A stretch of 16,566 nt of DNA from CAZBWE01 sp964581905 (GCA_964581905.1 CAZOQJ010000046.1:1-16566), one strand, 5' to 3'. Positions 1-6,420 are shown, counted from the first letter of the stretch. Made by a program: numbers and translations. The notes: generated from the letters alone by a model not told the origin.

Positions 1-472
1 CTCGTCTTTGTCTGTCGAGGGCCCGGTTAAACTCTACTCTGGCAAGCTCATCATTACCCTGTATCACAAAGTTTAGGGCCTTGTATGTATTGACCATTAT
101 GCCGTCATATTCTTCTCCTGTGTAGGGATTGACGTTCTCATTGACTATTGTAGCGGCAATGGCATCGACCGCTTCATTTTGGAAGTCGTAGTGGTTTAGC
201 ATCTCTTCTGATTTATCGAAGTACTCTGTGCTTTCCGGGTAGTTTTGCATTATTCTATCGACGGCGCCGGCTTGTAAAGCCCACAACAGGTCCTCTCTTG
301 CCGGCTGCTTGCCTTTGCTTATTTTTGACTGAGCGTACTCTAACGATTGTTGATAATTACAATTTTTAAAATGTTCGTTGAAGACTATTAGCTGGTCTTT
401 GGGTGCATTGCAGCCGGCGAAAATAAATAATAATGGCAGAATATATCTGCTGAAAGATAATTTTCGACTCAT
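1..472 (-). CDS. Putative lipoprotein with TPR-like helices, 5' part only
   Basis: The gene starts at the ATG complementary to 470-472 and stays open to the left edge, giving about 157 codons without a stop. A good Shine-Dalgarno (AAAGGAAAGAG) lies just before the ATG. The N-terminus has basic residues, a hydrophobic run and a lipobox ending FAGC (Cys21), so it is probably a lipid-anchored envelope protein. The rest is helical and rich in Asn, Glu and Tyr. It contains the segment YDGIMVNTYKALNFV and then ARVEFNRALDRQRR. That pairing resembles the uncharacterised COG3014-type TPR-like lipoproteins; this is family recognition from memory. The role is unknown. The C-terminus lies outside the window, so length cannot be compared. 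Confidence 0.75.
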   Translation of the reverse strand, partial: MSRKLSFSRYILPLLFIFAGCNAPKDQLIVFNEHFKNCNYQQSLEYAQSKISKGKQPAREDLLWALQAGAVDRIMQNYPESTEYFDKSEEMLNHYDFQNEAVDAIAATIVNENVNPYTGEEYDGIMVNTYKALNFVIQGNDELARVEFNRALDRQRR

Positions 473-495
473 AACTCTTTCCTTTAGTTAATTTA

Positions 496-523
496 GCCCA
501 ATTAAAAGGTACATTACTTGGGC
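496..523. repeat. Inverted repeat in the leader of the 1-472 gene
   Basis: GCCCAA (496-501) and TTGGGC (518-523) form a perfect 6-bp inverted repeat with a 16-base spacer, 24 bases before the lipoprotein start. It could be an operator or a small leader hairpin. There is no direct evidence for either, and a 6-bp match can occur by chance. Confidence 0.3.
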
Positions 524-635
524 ATCTTAACAAGTTAAAGACGGTTTGTGCAACGTGGAAATTGCATATTTTTCAAGTTTTTTTGTGTTTACCCCCGACC
601 CCTGTGTTGGGGGGCCATTATGTTTTGAACATTTT

Positions 636-761
636 AATTTCGGTCATTTGAATTTGTTTCGAATTTCGAGTTTCGTGCTTTTAATAGTTTCGTTTCTCGT
701 TCATCCTCCCCCATCAATCGTCCGTTTTTTGTCCTCCGTCCTCTGTCATCTGTTTATTGCC
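636..761. repeat. Degenerate heptamer array (18 units)
   Basis: Read in steps of seven from 636, the units include aatttcg, tttcgaa, tttcgag, tttcgtg, gttcatc, atcaatc, ttttgtc, ctccgtc, ctctgtc and atctgtt. The register holds for about 126 bases while the unit drifts from TTTCGNN-like to NNNNGTC-like. It fills most of the spacer between the lipoprotein gene and the oxidoreductase gene, and it contains the oxidoreductase stop codon (746-748). The rest of the 473-745 spacer holds the lipoprotein leader and a C-run/G-run stretch near 590-617. No gene was seen there. Confidence 0.7.
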
Positions 762-1828
762 ATTTGCAGTATCCTGTTTGGCTCTTCCGGCGTCCCGGTT
801 CGGGCTGATAGATACGCCGATTCTATTACTGCCATATTTTTTAGATTTTCTTTACCGCTGCTGCATAGTTTATTTTCATCCGGTGCCAATATGCTTAGCG
901 CGAAGTTATTCAGCAGTTTCTCTAATCGGCCGGATTCATCGTCGTCGTATGTGAATTTTTCTTCATTTTGCTCAGGCCCTTGACTTTCAGTTAGTTTCCT
1001 GTCGCTGACTGTCAGGACTTTTTCTTTACCGTAGGCCCTCAAAAATTCTGCTTTTGCCCCAATCCCTTCCTGCCCTGTTAGAAAGAAAGCCCCGCCCGGG
1101 TTTTCTAACGGGGCCTGCCGGAAGGCCATTAAATTACCCATGAGGGTATCGCTGAATTTCATCGTCACAACCGTACTGTCCTCCACTATGTAGAGCCGTT
1201 GTTGTTTGTCCAGTGCCTGGTTTGTGTTCAGGCAGTAGATTTGCTGTGGGATGCCGAAGTTCAGGATGATTTGGTCGATTATCTCGTAGCAGTCGTGCAG
1301 CAGCACGCCGCCGCCGGCCAGCTTCGGGTCTGTCCGCCATTTATCTTTGGGCTGTTCGCCGAAGTCGCAAAAGGCCGTTATCAAAAAGACCTGTTCGATT
1401 CTGCCGTCCCGCAGATGCTCGCCGAAGCCATGATAGCTCTGTCCGAAACGCCTGAGATTGGCGACGGCAAATTGTACATTTTCCTGCTCAGCGAGTGCCG
1501 CAAATTCCGCCGCCTCCTCGAAATTCCTCGCCATCGGCGTCAGCTTGAGGATATTGAACTTCTTTTTCATCGCCATACGGATATATTCGTCGCAGCTGTG
1601 CGTACCAGCCGCAACCAGCAGGCAGTCGAGCTGGTTCTGCATTACCAATTGCCTGTAGTCGTCATAGAAAGCGCATTTATATTGTTCTGCGATTTTTTCG
1701 ACAAGATTTGTATCGCTGTCGGCAACGGCTGCAATCTCGAAATGTTCGATTTTTGCTGCCGTCTTGAGCAGAAACTGTCCTCTGTCATCTAATCCCAGCA
1801 CCGCTGTTTTTAATCTGCCTTCGCTCAT
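746..1828 (-). CDS. Gfo/Idh/MocA-family oxidoreductase with altered catalytic motifs
   Basis: This is a 360-residue protein with an N-terminal Rossmann fold (AVLGLDDRG at 9-17, a degenerate GxGxxG) and a C-terminal GFO/IDH alpha/beta domain. The family oxidises or reduces sugar-like substrates with NAD(P). The usual EKP motif reads KLTP (95-98), so its Lys is not present. The usual GGG...GxHxxD motif reads GGGVLLHDCYEIID (172-185), with Glu where the catalytic His normally is. It may be a divergent subfamily or may have lost dehydrogenase chemistry. I chose the ATG at 1828, preceded by AGGAAA. An upstream in-frame ATG at 1876 would add 16 residues encoded by a hairpin repeat and has no ribosome-binding site. 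The last codons (QMAINR) and the stop lie in the heptamer array. Substrate unknown. Confidence 0.85.
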   Translation of the reverse strand: MSEGRLKTAVLGLDDRGQFLLKTAAKIEHFEIAAVADSDTNLVEKIAEQYKCAFYDDYRQLVMQNQLDCLLVAAGTHSCDEYIRMAMKKKFNILKLTPMARNFEEAAEFAALAEQENVQFAVANLRRFGQSYHGFGEHLRDGRIEQVFLITAFCDFGEQPKDKWRTDPKLAGGGVLLHDCYEIIDQIILNFGIPQQIYCLNTNQALDKQQRLYIVEDSTVVTMKFSDTLMGNLMAFRQAPLENPGGAFFLTGQEGIGAKAEFLRAYGKEKVLTVSDRKLTESQGPEQNEEKFTYDDDESGRLEKLLNNFALSILAPDENKLCSSGKENLKNMAVIESAYLSARTGTPEEPNRILQMAINR

Positions 1829-1838
1829 TTTCCTGTAG

Positions 1839-1857
1839 CACGGCCATCTTGGCCGTG
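1839..1857. repeat. Palindromic hairpin repeat upstream of the oxidoreductase start
   Basis: CACGGCCA, TCT, TGGCCGTG is a perfect 8-bp stem with a 3-base loop, 10 bases before the ATG at 1828 and directly before its Shine-Dalgarno. The same core, with a GGA loop, occurs at 16088-16112, also just before a gene start. This suggests a dispersed REP-like palindrome. Confidence 0.7.
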
Positions 1858-1948
1858 TTTTTATGGTACTGCTCATTATAAGGCGTCCGAAACGCCATCA
1901 TTGCTTCCTTTAATTTTACATCTGTTTTGCGAAAAAGAAACATATATT

Positions 1949-2046
1949 CTTGGCTTGTGGCTTGTAACATGTGATTTGTCAAATCGGCAATCGACAATCG
2001 CAAATCAGAAATTACTGTCTCCTGTTTTTTGCATCCTGCCTTCTGA
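1949..2046. repeat. Degenerate heptamer array (14 units)
   Basis: Heptamers in one register: cttggct, tgtggct, tgtaaca, tgtgatt, tgtcaaa, tcggcaa, tcgacaa, tcgcaaa, tcagaaa and further weaker units to about 2046. Three successive units share TCGNCAA or TCGNAAA. This array, the AT-rich hairpin at 2096-2122 and the hairpin at 1839-1857 are all I see in the roughly 400-base spacer 1829-2226. An open frame across it (1785-2183, minus) is repeat-derived and not annotated as a gene. Confidence 0.65.
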
Positions 2047-2095
2047 AGATTAAAAACCTCCGCCGGTGAAAAAAATAAACGGCCACTATTATTCT

Positions 2096-2122
2096 GTTTT
2101 TTAAAAAACAAAAATGTTTTTT
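2096..2122 (-). terminator. AT-rich hairpin, possible weak terminator
   Basis: GTTTTTTAAAAAAC (2096-2109) is a 14-base palindrome. Its right half can instead pair with GTTTTTT at 2116-2122 across a 6-base loop. It lies about 105 bases past the DUF4238 stop. It is all A/T-rich with T runs, so it could end that transcript, but it is a weak call. Confidence 0.3.
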
Positions 2123-2226
2123 CAAGAAACCAAACGTTTCTATTCTCCTCTATTTTCCCCAAACGCTTATCTATAAATATCAAGTTCTCCAGCCCATAAT
2201 CTGAACTATAATGAACGGCTGATTGC

Positions 2227-3138
2227 TTATGGGACTGCTACAAAATTATGAATCTCAAGAAGCACCTCGTCTGTATTTCGATGTGAATATATGAATCTAC
2301 AATCATTAGTCCAAAGAAGATAATTTATTAAATGGGCGTATTTATCAGACATTGGGTAGCACATATTATCTTCTCCTTTACCACCAATCTCAAGAGCACG
2401 ATATGGAGTTAAGGGAAAAAAGACTATTGTTCCTTTTGTCCCAATGCCATATGTTTCTTTAGTAGTATTACACATAATAAAAGGGGTATCACTTGTTGCC
2501 AAGATTGGTTTTGAAAAAGTCCTGATAGACCAAGTTTTGTCCAATAGTATCTTAGCTAGTATCTTAGCGAAATGAATAGCATCTTTATTAATAGTATCCA
2601 CAAACACTTGTCTAATGTAATTATCAGAACCACGCTTGAAGTCCTGCCAATCCGATAAGTCTATATCATACTCCTTCTCCTTGTGAATGAATTTGTCTAT
2701 CGGAGGAATACCGAGGTCATCTTTGGGTAAGCTATCAAAAAATGACCGCAAGTTATTATGTGTTTTTTTTATGAGATTGAAAGATTTTTGATCTCTTAGC
2801 ATAATTGTGGCGAGAAATAGGCTTATTATCTTTCGCACTGAACCAGAAAAGTCCAAAAAATCATAACATATATCAGGCCATATTTTAGAGACTATTTGTT
2901 CCAGGTCAGCAAGTTTTTTTTCTGTACTTAAGTCGCGGTTTCCTTGGTCATCAAGAGGTGAATACACAAATCGACTGGAAGCGGCATCTGTAATGGATAT
3001 TAATGCAGGTTCTTCGGGGTCGTGGTGTTTTTTAGAGAATGCCCATACCTTTGGAATTTTGGAACCCCTTGTTTCCGGAATGGCAAACTGCTTTATATAA
3101 AAGCGTGGAACCCAATGTTGTTTTTTTGGACAGCTCAT
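2227..3138 (-). CDS. DUF4238 domain-containing protein
   Basis: This is a 303-residue soluble protein. The N-terminal KKQHWVPRFYIKQFA (5-19) matches the HxVPRFYLxxF opening of DUF4238. The later W(S/T)I...F.TSDTPF section (ILATSDTPFIMC) and FFPLTPYRALEI are also typical of that family. Length fits. The biochemical role of the family is not known to me. The start ATG at 3138 is set by the conserved motif just after it; the ribosome-binding site is weak. The gene is visibly more AT-rich than its neighbours and stands alone between repeat-filled spacers, which fits accessory or acquired DNA, but no integrase or flanking direct repeat was seen. Confidence 0.85.
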   Translation of the reverse strand: MSCPKKQHWVPRFYIKQFAIPETRGSKIPKVWAFSKKHHDPEEPALISITDAASSRFVYSPLDDQGNRDLSTEKKLADLEQIVSKIWPDICYDFLDFSGSVRKIISLFLATIMLRDQKSFNLIKKTHNNLRSFFDSLPKDDLGIPPIDKFIHKEKEYDIDLSDWQDFKRGSDNYIRQVFVDTINKDAIHFAKILAKILLDKTWSIRTFSKPILATSDTPFIMCNTTKETYGIGTKGTIVFFPLTPYRALEIGGKGEDNMCYPMSDKYAHLINYLLWTNDCRFIYSHRNTDEVLLEIHNFVAVP

Positions 3139-3182
3139 TTTATTTCTGTTGAAAACAATGATTCATTTCCTTGTTTTTCATG

Positions 3183-3204
3183 TTAGGACAAATTATAGCC
3201 CTAA
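3183..3204 (-). promoter_or_regulatory. Possible promoter -10 with overlapping inverted repeat
   Basis: On the minus strand, TATAAT (complement of 3192-3197) lies 54 bases before the DUF4238 start. It is flanked by TTAGG (3183-3187) and CCTAA (3200-3204), so an operator could overlap the -10. No good -35 at 17 bases was found, so confidence is low. Confidence 0.3.
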
Positions 3205-3398
3205 AGCAAAGACAAAGATTATTTAAGTTTTACCTGTTCATTTGTATAGTGAGCTTGTCGAATCTACTATCAAAATTCAAAAAATAATTCTCTGCCTGTC
3301 CGCCGACTTGTCTGTCGTAGCTTTAGCGAAGTCGGAAGCATCAGCGAAGGCGGATGTCCTCTGCCTGCTGCGGCGTAGCCGAAGGCGAAGTCTGGGTC

Positions 3399-3461
3399 CT
3401 CCTATTCTCCCATCTACGCTTCACTCTTCACGCTTCACGAGCCACGAGACGAGTGGCTATT
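3399..3461. repeat. Degenerate heptamer array with terminal hairpin
   Basis: Units in register include tctacgc, ttcactc, ttcacgc, ttcacga, gccacga and gacgagt. At its right end AGCCAC (3440-3445) pairs with GTGGCT (3453-3458), and the array meets the stop codon of the PPOX-like gene (3461-3463). The rest of the 3139-3460 spacer holds the DUF4238 upstream region and a GC-richer stretch (3290-3398) with CGAAG-type repeats. No gene is supported there. Confidence 0.55.
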
Positions 3462-3871
3462 TATTTTAGTTCCACCTGCTCGTATTTCATATCTGTGCCG
3501 CCCATTACACGGATATTGTCGGGCTTCATTTTTATTACGACATACTCCGGTGCTGCCGGGTCAGGAATATGGTCCTTCAAGGCCGGCACGGCCTCGTACA
3601 GCCAGAGCTTTTCGGCGTTGTCGGTGCTGATGGTACAAGCCCCCGCGATACGGACATGTTTGCCGGTAGAATCGCAAAAGCAATACTCGGCATAAGGCAC
3701 TTTTCCAAGCTGAGCGACTTTGTCGGAGGAAGCGAATGTTGCGCACCAGAACTGGTTATCTTTCCATGCGAATCCACCCATCGGCCTTACGCCGACTTTT
3801 TGCCCATCACTTGTGGCCAAAAAACCCCATCCAACCTCTTTTATGAATTGTTTTACTTCTTCAATGTTCAT
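3461..3871 (-). CDS. Pyridoxamine 5'-phosphate oxidase-like flavin-barrel protein
   Basis: This 136-residue protein has the short PPOX-like split barrel. The GFLATSDGQKVGVRPMGGFAW section (16-36) is the strand and RP(M) motif that contacts FMN in this family. FWCATFASSDKVAQL follows, and the core ends with VRIAGACTIS. It most resembles the small COG5015-like general stress/flavin-reductase-type proteins rather than true PdxH, which is longer. The substrate is unknown and cofactor use is inferred. The ATG at 3871 has a strong AAGGAGAA ribosome-binding site. A longer frame up to 3970 would add 33 residues of repeat-like, non-conserved sequence and is rejected. It is a single gene with its own likely promoter. 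Confidence 0.85.
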   Translation of the reverse strand: MNIEEVKQFIKEVGWGFLATSDGQKVGVRPMGGFAWKDNQFWCATFASSDKVAQLGKVPYAEYCFCDSTGKHVRIAGACTISTDNAEKLWLYEAVPALKDHIPDPAAPEYVVIKMKPDNIRVMGGTDMKYEQVELK

Positions 3872-3884
3872 ATAAGTTCTCCTT

Positions 3885-3899
3885 TCCGCCGCAGGCGGA
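3885..3899. repeat. Small hairpin just upstream of the PPOX-like gene
   Basis: TCCGCC, GCA, GGCGGA is a perfect 6-bp stem with a 3-base loop. It ends 13 bases before the ATG at 3871, directly ahead of the Shine-Dalgarno. Its position matches the hairpins before 1828 and 16125. Confidence 0.5.
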
Positions 3900-3924
3900 T
3901 AAATTTGTACTGTGGATTGATATG

Positions 3925-3952
3925 AGTATACGCCGGAAGGGGGCCAAGGCAA
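3925..3952 (-). promoter_or_regulatory. Putative sigma70-type promoter for the PPOX-like gene
   Basis: On the minus strand TTGCCT (complement of 3947-3952), a 16-base spacer and TATACT (complement of 3925-3930). It would give a leader of about 45 bases containing the hairpin at 3885-3899 and the Shine-Dalgarno. Confidence 0.5.
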
Positions 3953-4010
3953 AAGAAATGTTTCGAACATTTGGTCATTTGAATCTTGACTGTCGTATGC
4001 CCCTGCGTCT

Positions 4011-4052
4011 CTCGCCTCGGCGTAGCCCGCTTCGACGAGGCAGCGAGGCGAG
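4011..4052. repeat. GC-rich inverted repeat in the 3872-4325 spacer
   Basis: CTCGCCTCG (4011-4019) and CGAGGCGAG (4044-4052) are a perfect 9-bp inverted repeat around a 24-base centre. It lies between the divergent PPOX-like and cold-shock genes. The flanking sequence holds a fragment at 3965-3986 similar to 628-655 (shared ggtcatttgaat) and a loose heptamer stretch at 4091-4139 (tgatttg, tgacttg). The rest of this 454-base spacer is promoters and leaders; no gene was seen. Confidence 0.55.
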
Positions 4053-4172
4053 CCATAGGTGAAGCAGGGTAGATATTAGAATTTCGGATTTTTCACAATC
4101 TCTGTGTCAATCTGTGTCTGATTTGTGACTTGTGGGCTGACTATTTAATAGTAATTTTTAATTTGTTTTTTC

Positions 4173-4201
4173 TTGACTACCGGCTGGGGATATGGTATAA
4201 T
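4173..4201 (+). promoter_or_regulatory. Near-consensus sigma70 promoter for the cold-shock gene
   Basis: TTGACT (4173-4178), exactly 17 bases, TATAAT (4196-4201). Transcription should begin near 4208, giving a leader of about 118 bases. This is one of the strongest promoter matches in the window and fits an abundant small protein. Confidence 0.8.
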
Positions 4202-4207
4202 TGTCCC

Positions 4208-4325
4208 CTTGTAAAATAGCTATTAGTGGGAGTATATTCTCGCATCCCTCAGGAATATCCTCTTAACAAACAATGCGAGGGACAGTTTTTATGGCCGATT
4301 AGTAAAAGGCCGAAGGAGTTTTTTT
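4208..4325 (+). promoter_or_regulatory. Long 5' leader of the cold-shock gene, possible RNA thermosensor
   Basis: The leader can form CTCGCAT (4239-4245) with ATGCGAG (4273-4279), and GGCC (4293-4296) with GGCC (4308-4311). The second helix abuts the GAAGGAG ribosome-binding site (4312-4318). Enterobacterial cspA genes are known to have long, temperature-folding leaders. By analogy this one may control translation, but no sequence homology is claimed. Confidence 0.4.
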
Positions 4326-4529
4326 GTGAGTACAGGTACAGTAAAATGGTTTAATGGGCAAAAAGGTTTTGGGTTTATCACTCCCGATGATGGCGGCGAA
4401 GATTTGTTCGTTCATCATTCGGAAATCAAGACGACCGGCTACGCCAATCTTAACGAAGGACAGAAGGTCGAGTTCGAGGTTGGCCAGGGCAAAAAAGGTC
4501 CTTGTGCGACCAACGTAATCCCCTCTTAA
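4326..4529 (+). CDS. cspA: Cold-shock domain protein (CspA family)
   Basis: This is a complete 67-residue cold-shock domain, a five-strand OB fold that binds single-stranded RNA/DNA and melts RNA structure. RNP1 is KGFGFIT (13-19) and RNP2 is LFVHHSE (27-33). The opening GTVKWFNGQKGFGFI is diagnostic, and the length is standard. Start is GTG at 4326 with GAAGGAG seven bases before it. It has its own promoter and long leader and is followed by a strong hairpin at 4556-4583. It faces the RRM gene on the other strand. The family symbol is used loosely; the paralogue type cannot be set from one window. Confidence 0.95.
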   Translation: MSTGTVKWFNGQKGFGFITPDDGGEDLFVHHSEIKTTGYANLNEGQKVEFEVGQGKKGPCATNVIPS

Positions 4530-4555
4530 TCCAAAACAAGATTCCGGAGAAACCA

Positions 4556-4583
4556 ACGGGCTCCGTATTGAGGCGGAGCCCGT
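4556..4583. terminator. Strong hairpin between convergent RNA-binding genes, likely bidirectional terminator
   Basis: ACGGGCTCCG (4556-4565) and CGGAGCCCGT (4574-4583) form a perfect 10-bp GC-rich stem with an 8-base loop. It starts 26 bases after the cold-shock stop and 45 bases past the RRM stop on the other strand. Neither side has a long T run, so factor-dependent ending or a 3'-end stabilising hairpin is possible. Confidence 0.65.
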
Positions 4584-4627
4584 CTCATTTCGATACATCC
4601 CCCCTCATCTTTCAGCAGTACTTGTCG

Positions 4628-4981
4628 TTAGTACCGGCCGCCTCTGCCGCCTCTGTCGGAATGGTCTCGTCCGCCTCCGCCACGGCCACGGCCGCCGCCA
4701 CCACCATAACCTCCTCGTCTTCCTCCACCACGACGTTCGACTTTTGGGCGGGCTTCGTTGACATTCAAAGCACGTCCCATCAACTCTTTGCCGTTCATTT
4801 CTTCAATGGCTTTTTGTGCTTCAGTGCTGGACGGCATTTCCACGAATCCGAATCCTCTTGACTCGCCGCTGAACTTGTCCGCTATTATACGGACCTCTGT
4901 GACCTGCCCGAATGCTTCAAAAGCCTGACGAACCTCATCCTCAGTTGTCTTGTGCGGCAAATTTCCTACATAAATATTCAT
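4628..4981 (-). CDS. RRM-type RNA-binding protein with glycine-rich tail
   Basis: This 117-residue protein has a single RNA recognition motif at 1-80. RNP2 is IYVGNL (3-8) and RNP1 is RGFGFVEM (42-49), with the aromatic residues that stack on RNA bases. Residues 81-117 are a Gly/Arg-rich tail, as in the small bacterial and cyanobacterial Rbp proteins. It probably acts as an RNA chaperone, perhaps at low temperature, by analogy with those proteins. The ATG at 4981 gives the motif in its normal place and has AAGGAAAAA upstream. The in-frame extension to 5032 is not conserved in type. It has its own near-consensus promoter and converges on the cold-shock gene. Confidence 0.92.
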   Translation of the reverse strand: MNIYVGNLPHKTTEDEVRQAFEAFGQVTEVRIIADKFSGESRGFGFVEMPSSTEAQKAIEEMNGKELMGRALNVNEARPKVERRGGGRRGGYGGGGGRGRGGGGRDHSDRGGRGGRY

Positions 4982-5047
4982 TTTTTTTCCTTTTTTCAAA
5001 AGAGAACTTTTACCGGTACTACCGACGGTCAATAGCTACCAGCCGTT

Positions 5048-5076
5048 ATATTATTTACTCCTCCCAAAAGTGTCAA
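5048..5076 (-). promoter_or_regulatory. Near-consensus sigma70 promoter for the RRM gene
   Basis: On the minus strand TTGACA (complement of 5071-5076), exactly 17 bases, TAATAT (complement of 5048-5053). It predicts a leader of about 60 bases. Confidence 0.75.
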
Positions 5077-5241
5077 GCATAAATTAGCCAAAGATTTTAC
5101 GGATTTTTGCCGCAAAAGGGCACGAAAAGGGCACAAATTAGCCACAGTCCTTGGGACTCCTGACGGAGGGGCCACAGAGAAAATGGCCATAAAGTCACTA
5201 AGGCGCGAAGGAAGTTATCAATAATCATTGAAAAGTGTCAT

Positions 5242-5793
5242 TTATTCGTTCATGCCATCCACCTTGAAGGAATCGAAAAATTTTGGACAATTTTTGTTAA
5301 GCGTTCTTTTCGATTCGCTAACGGCCATCAAATTATACAGCCGGTTGCCGATTAGAATCACTCTTGCCTTGATGGTTGCTTTCTTTGGCACTTTAATTTC
5401 AATTTCTATGCCCGTGTTGCCGTGAAAATCCAGCGCCTTTTCATATTCCAGTTTGCCGTTGACTTTTTGAACCACTCCATCTCTGGCAGCATCCAGCATC
5501 TGTTTAATATCAACATTTTCAAACATTTTTTGCGGGTAATCCACATAACCCACAACGAACCCTATCTTCTCAGAGCCGGCCTGATATATAATAAATTCAA
5601 GTGCACCGGTAGAAGTATCCACCTGTTGCAGTTCTCTTTCCGGCTTACCGGGCAATAAAATAGAGAAACGTCCTTCAACGCTGCGGTAGGGTTTAAAGTC
5701 TTCGAGCTTGCCGCCGCCGCGGCTCAAGTAAAAGAGACTTGAAATAACAATAACGCCTGTCAAAAACCCTATTAGATTCTTTACGAATTTCAT
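5242..5793 (-). CDS. Membrane-anchored protein with PsbP/DUF1795-like domain
   Basis: This 183-residue protein has an N-terminal hydrophobic segment (about 8-24, IGFLTGVIVISSLFYLS) after two lysines and no cleavage site that I can recognise, so it is probably anchored facing outward. The soluble part opens with GRFSILLPGKPE (42-53) and ends with FFDSFKV near the C-terminus. That layout resembles small PsbP-like/DUF1795-type proteins, but the match is only by pattern and the function is unknown. Its ATG at 5793 is 6 bases after the stop of the upstream Nudix-like gene, so the two are probably cotranscribed and translationally coupled; its own ribosome-binding site is weak. Confidence 0.7.
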   Translation of the reverse strand: MKFVKNLIGFLTGVIVISSLFYLSRGGGKLEDFKPYRSVEGRFSILLPGKPERELQQVDTSTGALEFIIYQAGSEKIGFVVGYVDYPQKMFENVDIKQMLDAARDGVVQKVNGKLEYEKALDFHGNTGIEIEIKVPKKATIKARVILIGNRLYNLMAVSESKRTLNKNCPKFFDSFKVDGMNE

Positions 5794-5799
5794 ATCTGG

Positions 5800-6420
5800 T
5801 TATTTTCTTTTAGAAAGCAAACCGGCCAGGCACAACTGTGACCATGTCTCCATAGTATCCTGGACTTTTTGCAGCTCGTCAATTGTCATAAAGCTCATTT
5901 GCGTTATCATCTGTTCGCGCTTACTGACCTTTGGTGCATCTAGGTTCCAGAGATGGACCACTCCGAGGTGCACGCTTCCGACCTCGTTAGATTCGTCATT
6001 GAGAAGGGCGACAACCCGGTCCGTGTGGCTCGTTTCTACGGATACTTCCTCTGCCACCTCACGTTCGACAGCGGTGTTATACATCTCGCGTAAATCCGTG
6101 TCGAACAGCGGCACTTCATCATCGCCGGGATTTATATGGCCGCCTATGCCGATTGACCGCAGCCCTGTAAGACGGCTCTCACCTGCCCGCCTTCCCCTGA
6201 CATAGCTGAGGTACGTCCCGTTGTGAGCCATTATAACGTATGGAATGAGCTGCTTATAAGAGGGGTCTTTTTCTGCCTGCGACCTGGGCATAAACTGGGG
6301 GACGCTCTGAACAAAGAGCCGGCTGAGATAGCGCTCCACATCGAATGCAAGACCGTTAAATATCCCTGCCTCTTCAACGACTTTTCGCTCGACGACTAAT
6401 ACTTGCTCTTCCTCAGCCAT
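5800..6420 (-). CDS. Nudix-like phosphoesterase (COG4112-type)
   Basis: This is a 206-residue cytosolic protein. GIGGHINPGD (91-100) is the start of a Nudix box, and REVAEEVSV (120-128) matches the REUXEEXGU core with Ser for the last Gly. The metal-binding glutamates are kept. The gap between the Gly and the REU core is 26 residues instead of 14, so there is an insertion of about 12. The whole resembles the predicted MutT-type phosphoesterases of COG4112. It probably hydrolyses a nucleoside-diphosphate-linked substrate, which cannot be named from sequence. The ATG at 6420 has AAAGGAG well placed. It is first in a two-gene unit with the anchored protein at 5242-5793. Confidence 0.8.
   Translation of the reverse strand: MAEEEQVLVVERKVVEEAGIFNGLAFDVERYLSRLFVQSVPQFMPRSQAEKDPSYKQLIPYVIMAHNGTYLSYVRGRRAGESRLTGLRSIGIGGHINPGDDEVPLFDTDLREMYNTAVEREVAEEVSVETSHTDRVVALLNDESNEVGSVHLGVVHLWNLDAPKVSKREQMITQMSFMTIDELQKVQDTMETWSQLCLAGLLSKRK

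Noticed and set aside
1785..2183. Open frame of 132 codons on the minus strand
   Set aside because: It overlaps the oxidoreductase start and is made of heptamer and hairpin repeat sequence (KNTAKMAVLQ from the palindrome); no motif and no good ribosome-binding site.
3242..3695. Two overlapping plus-strand open frames
   Set aside because: They are translations of the repeat-rich spacer and the antisense of the PPOX-like gene; no conserved features.
4502..4861. Plus-strand frame of 119 codons opposite the RRM gene
   Set aside because: Ser/Thr/Ala-rich antisense shadow of the Gly/Arg-rich RRM tail.
5100..5215. Tandem aaaagggcac-type repeat and possible small RNA
   Set aside because: There are only two short units and no promoter or terminator pair; it looks like ordinary degraded spacer repeat.
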